Below, in pieces: positions 62,521 through 64,000 of a stretch of 64,000 nucleotides of DNA. Each line of letters opens with the position of its first letter. The stretch's first letter is position 1. Under the pieces are notes generated by a model. The model saw only the letters and a program-made list of their open reading frames with translations, made no database searches and had not been told where the DNA came from. The DNA is from Microbacterium allomyrinae (lineage in GTDB: Bacteria; Actinomycetota; Actinomycetes; Actinomycetales; Microbacteriaceae), in assembly GCF_020682705.1 (NCBI RefSeq), contig NZ_JAGTTN010000001.1:1116001-1180000 (forward strand), written 5' to 3'. The position numbers and the translations under genes were made by a program.

Positions 62521-63440
62521 GCACGACAAGTTTCGGCGAACCCGCCATCGCCACGCTCGAGAACCAGCTCGACGCGACGCCCCGCCAGCCCCGCCGCAAG
62601 GTCAGCCGCAAGACGTGGCAGAGCGCGATCTGGTTCGTGGTGCTGATCGTCCTCACCGCGATCGTGCTCTACCCGCTGGTGTGGCTGTTCTTCTCCACGT
62701 TCAAGCCCAACAGCGAGTTCGGCACGAACATGGGGCTGATTCCGAACAGCCCCACCATCGACAACTACCTGAAGGTGATGGAGGGCATCGCCGGGGTGCC
62801 GATGTGGAGGTTCTTCGCGAACTCCCTCATCATCGCCGTCGGCAGTGTCCTGGGCACGGTGTTCTCGTCGGCACTGGCGGCGTACGCGTTCGCCCGCATC
62901 CAGTTCAAGGGCCTGAGCGTACTGTTCGCGGCGATGATCGGCACGCTGCTGCTGCCGTTCCACGTCGTGATCATCCCCCAGTACATCCTGTTCAACAACC
63001 TCGACATGATCGACACCTTCTGGCCGATCCTGCTGCCGAAGTTCCTCGCCACCGAGGCGTTCTTCGTGTTCCTGCTGGTGCAGTTCATCCGCCAGATGCC
63101 GCGCGACATGGACGAGGCGGCCCGCATCGACGGCGCCGGGCACATGCGCATCTTCTGGTCGATCATCCTGCCGCTGATCAAGCCCGCGCTCATCACGTGC
63201 TCGATCTTCGCCTTCATCTGGGCGTGGAACGACTTCCTCGGGCCCCTGCTGTACCTCACCAGCCCCGAGAACTATCCGCTCCCGATCGCGCTGCGCCTCT
63301 ACAACGACCAGACATCGACCAGCGACTTCGGCGCCACGGTCACCGCATCGTTCGTCGCGCTGATCCCCGTACTCCTGTTCTTCCTCGTGTTCCAGCGCTT
63401 CCTCGTGGACGGCGTCGCCACGCAGGGATTGAAGGGCTGA
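62517..63440 (+). CDS. CUT1 sugar ABC transporter permease, MalG/UgpE type
   Basis: This 307-residue permease has a cytoplasmic tail, a first span (AIWFVVLIVLTAIVLYPLVWLFFSTFKP), and the EAA loop RQMPRDMDEAARIDGAGHMRIFWSIILPLIKP. Together with the preceding permease and the lipoprotein it forms the membrane part of a sugar importer. Its ATPase partner must be encoded elsewhere. The DUF624 gene follows five bases downstream. Confidence 0.94.
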   Translation: MSTTSFGEPAIATLENQLDATPRQPRRKVSRKTWQSAIWFVVLIVLTAIVLYPLVWLFFSTFKPNSEFGTNMGLIPNSPTIDNYLKVMEGIAGVPMWRFFANSLIIAVGSVLGTVFSSALAAYAFARIQFKGLSVLFAAMIGTLLLPFHVVIIPQYILFNNLDMIDTFWPILLPKFLATEAFFVFLLVQFIRQMPRDMDEAARIDGAGHMRIFWSIILPLIKPALITCSIFAFIWAWNDFLGPLLYLTSPENYPLPIALRLYNDQTSTSDFGATVTASFVALIPVLLFFLVFQRFLVDGVATQGLKG

Positions 63441-63444
63441 CGAC

Positions 63445-64000
63445 ATGAACCGCCGAGAGCTGCGAGAAGCACGCCGCGCCGACGCATCGGGCAGCGGCCC
63501 GACCCTCGACGAGCGCGCACCGTCGCGCTTCCCGGGCGCGACCGGCGCCTTCGCCCTCTTCGGCGAGGTGCTGCTGACCGGGCTGCTGGTCGCGGCCGGC
63601 GGCATCGCGGTCGTGACGCTGCCTGCGGCGTTGGCCGCCGGCATCCGTCATCTGCGCCGTTATCTCGACGCGGATGCCTCGCACGCACGACTGTTCTGGC
63701 AGGACTACCGTCGCGCCCTGCCCGGTGGCCTCGTCGTCGGGGCGGTGTCGGTGGTGCTCGCCCTGCTGCTCGCGCTCGACATCGACCTGGCGAACTCCGG
63801 AGCGCTGCCGGGCGGTGCGGCGATCGCGGTCGTCGGCTGGGCCGGTCTCGTCGTCGGCGCCGTCGCGCTGCTGGCCGCAGCCGGTGCGTGGACGCCGGAG
63901 AGCGGATGGCGCGGCGCCGTGCGCGGCATCTCCGCGACATTGGCGGCCGACCCGGTGGGCACCGCGTATCTCGCTGCCACGGCCGTCTTCGTCGGCGTCG
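63445..64000 (+). CDS. DUF624 (YesL-like) membrane protein, 3'-truncated by window edge
   Basis: From the ATG at 63445 the frame is open for 185 residues to the window end. After a short basic start it has hydrophobic spans (FALFGEVLLTGLLVAAGGIAVVTLPAALAAG, GGLVVGAVSVVLALLLALDI, and two more), the layout of DUF624/YesL proteins that commonly sit beside CUT1 sugar transporters. Its function is unknown, perhaps assisting the importer. It is probably in the same operon, given the four-base spacing. Confidence 0.8.
   Translation, partial: MNRRELREARRADASGSGPTLDERAPSRFPGATGAFALFGEVLLTGLLVAAGGIAVVTLPAALAAGIRHLRRYLDADASHARLFWQDYRRALPGGLVVGAVSVVLALLLALDIDLANSGALPGGAAIAVVGWAGLVVGAVALLAAAGAWTPESGWRGAVRGISATLAADPVGTAYLAATAVFVGV

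Overview
The window is chromosomal DNA from a high-GC actinobacterium, most likely a Microbacteriaceae member close to Microbacterium. The basis is very high GC, the recurrent GGATGCC/GGCATCC context in coding DNA, twin LCP cell-wall proteins, and the gene content; no 16S rRNA gene is present to confirm it. Nothing looks like phage, a plasmid, an insertion sequence or CRISPR.\n\nLayout. (1) 1-5.6 kb: a carbohydrate locus with an enolase-superfamily dehydratase (cut by the window edge), a CUT1-type binding lipoprotein, an aldose-1-epimerase-like protein and a penicillin-acylase-family hydrolase. (2) 5.9-16.5 kb: three paralogous secreted right-handed beta-helix proteins built from stacked modules (A+B+C, A, A+B), surrounding a BrkB-type membrane protein and a MarR regulator. 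Two of the three have the same promoter layout, with a LacI-type operator just after the -10 element. (3) 16.8-18.4 kb: a divergent ketopantoate-reductase-like gene and TetR regulator pair with two palindromic operators. (4) 18.6-36.8 kb: a fructan (levan) locus. It holds three LacI regulators, a secreted GH32 enzyme, an overlapping operon of a complete Opp/Dpp-type importer plus two cytosolic GH32 enzymes, a secreted GH68 levansucrase, and a membrane-anchored GH32 enzyme. Three of the four GH32 proteins resemble levan fructotransferase and levanbiose-releasing enzymes (WKNDPQ/WMNDPQ instead of WMNDPNG). The model is that levan is made and cut outside the cell, small fructans enter through the Opp-type importer, and the cytosolic GH32 enzymes hydrolyse them. 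CTAACNCGNGTTAG operators tie the secreted GH32 and the importer operon together. (5) 36.8-40.2 kb: an eroded stretch with a LacI-like remnant, a MarR gene, an unusual MDR-OYE fusion reductase and a LuxR/AAA-like remnant, ending at tRNA-Ser(GCU).\n\n(6) 40.2-53.5 kb: ordinary core genes: panD, two LCP ligases, tRNA-Ser(UGA), a HAD phosphatase, serS, a diacylglycerol-kinase-like lipid kinase, a photolyase, two oxidoreductases, pheA and pgm. Three intergenic spacers here carry long inverted repeats. (7) 53.5-64 kb: a second sugar regulon: a DUF6807 protein, a LacI regulator, an ABC exporter, a Gfo/Idh/MocA oxidoreductase, a GH43-like beta-propeller protein, a CUT1 importer (binding protein plus two permeases) and a DUF624 membrane protein cut by the window edge. 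Five copies of a GGMAAGCGYTTTCC-like operator precede or overlap the starts of its transcription units.\n\nThe strongest novelty candidates are the Opp-type fructan importer operon, the nested domain in the secreted GH32 enzyme, the modular beta-helix trio with its shared promoter architecture, the five-site LacI regulon, and the MDR-OYE fusion.
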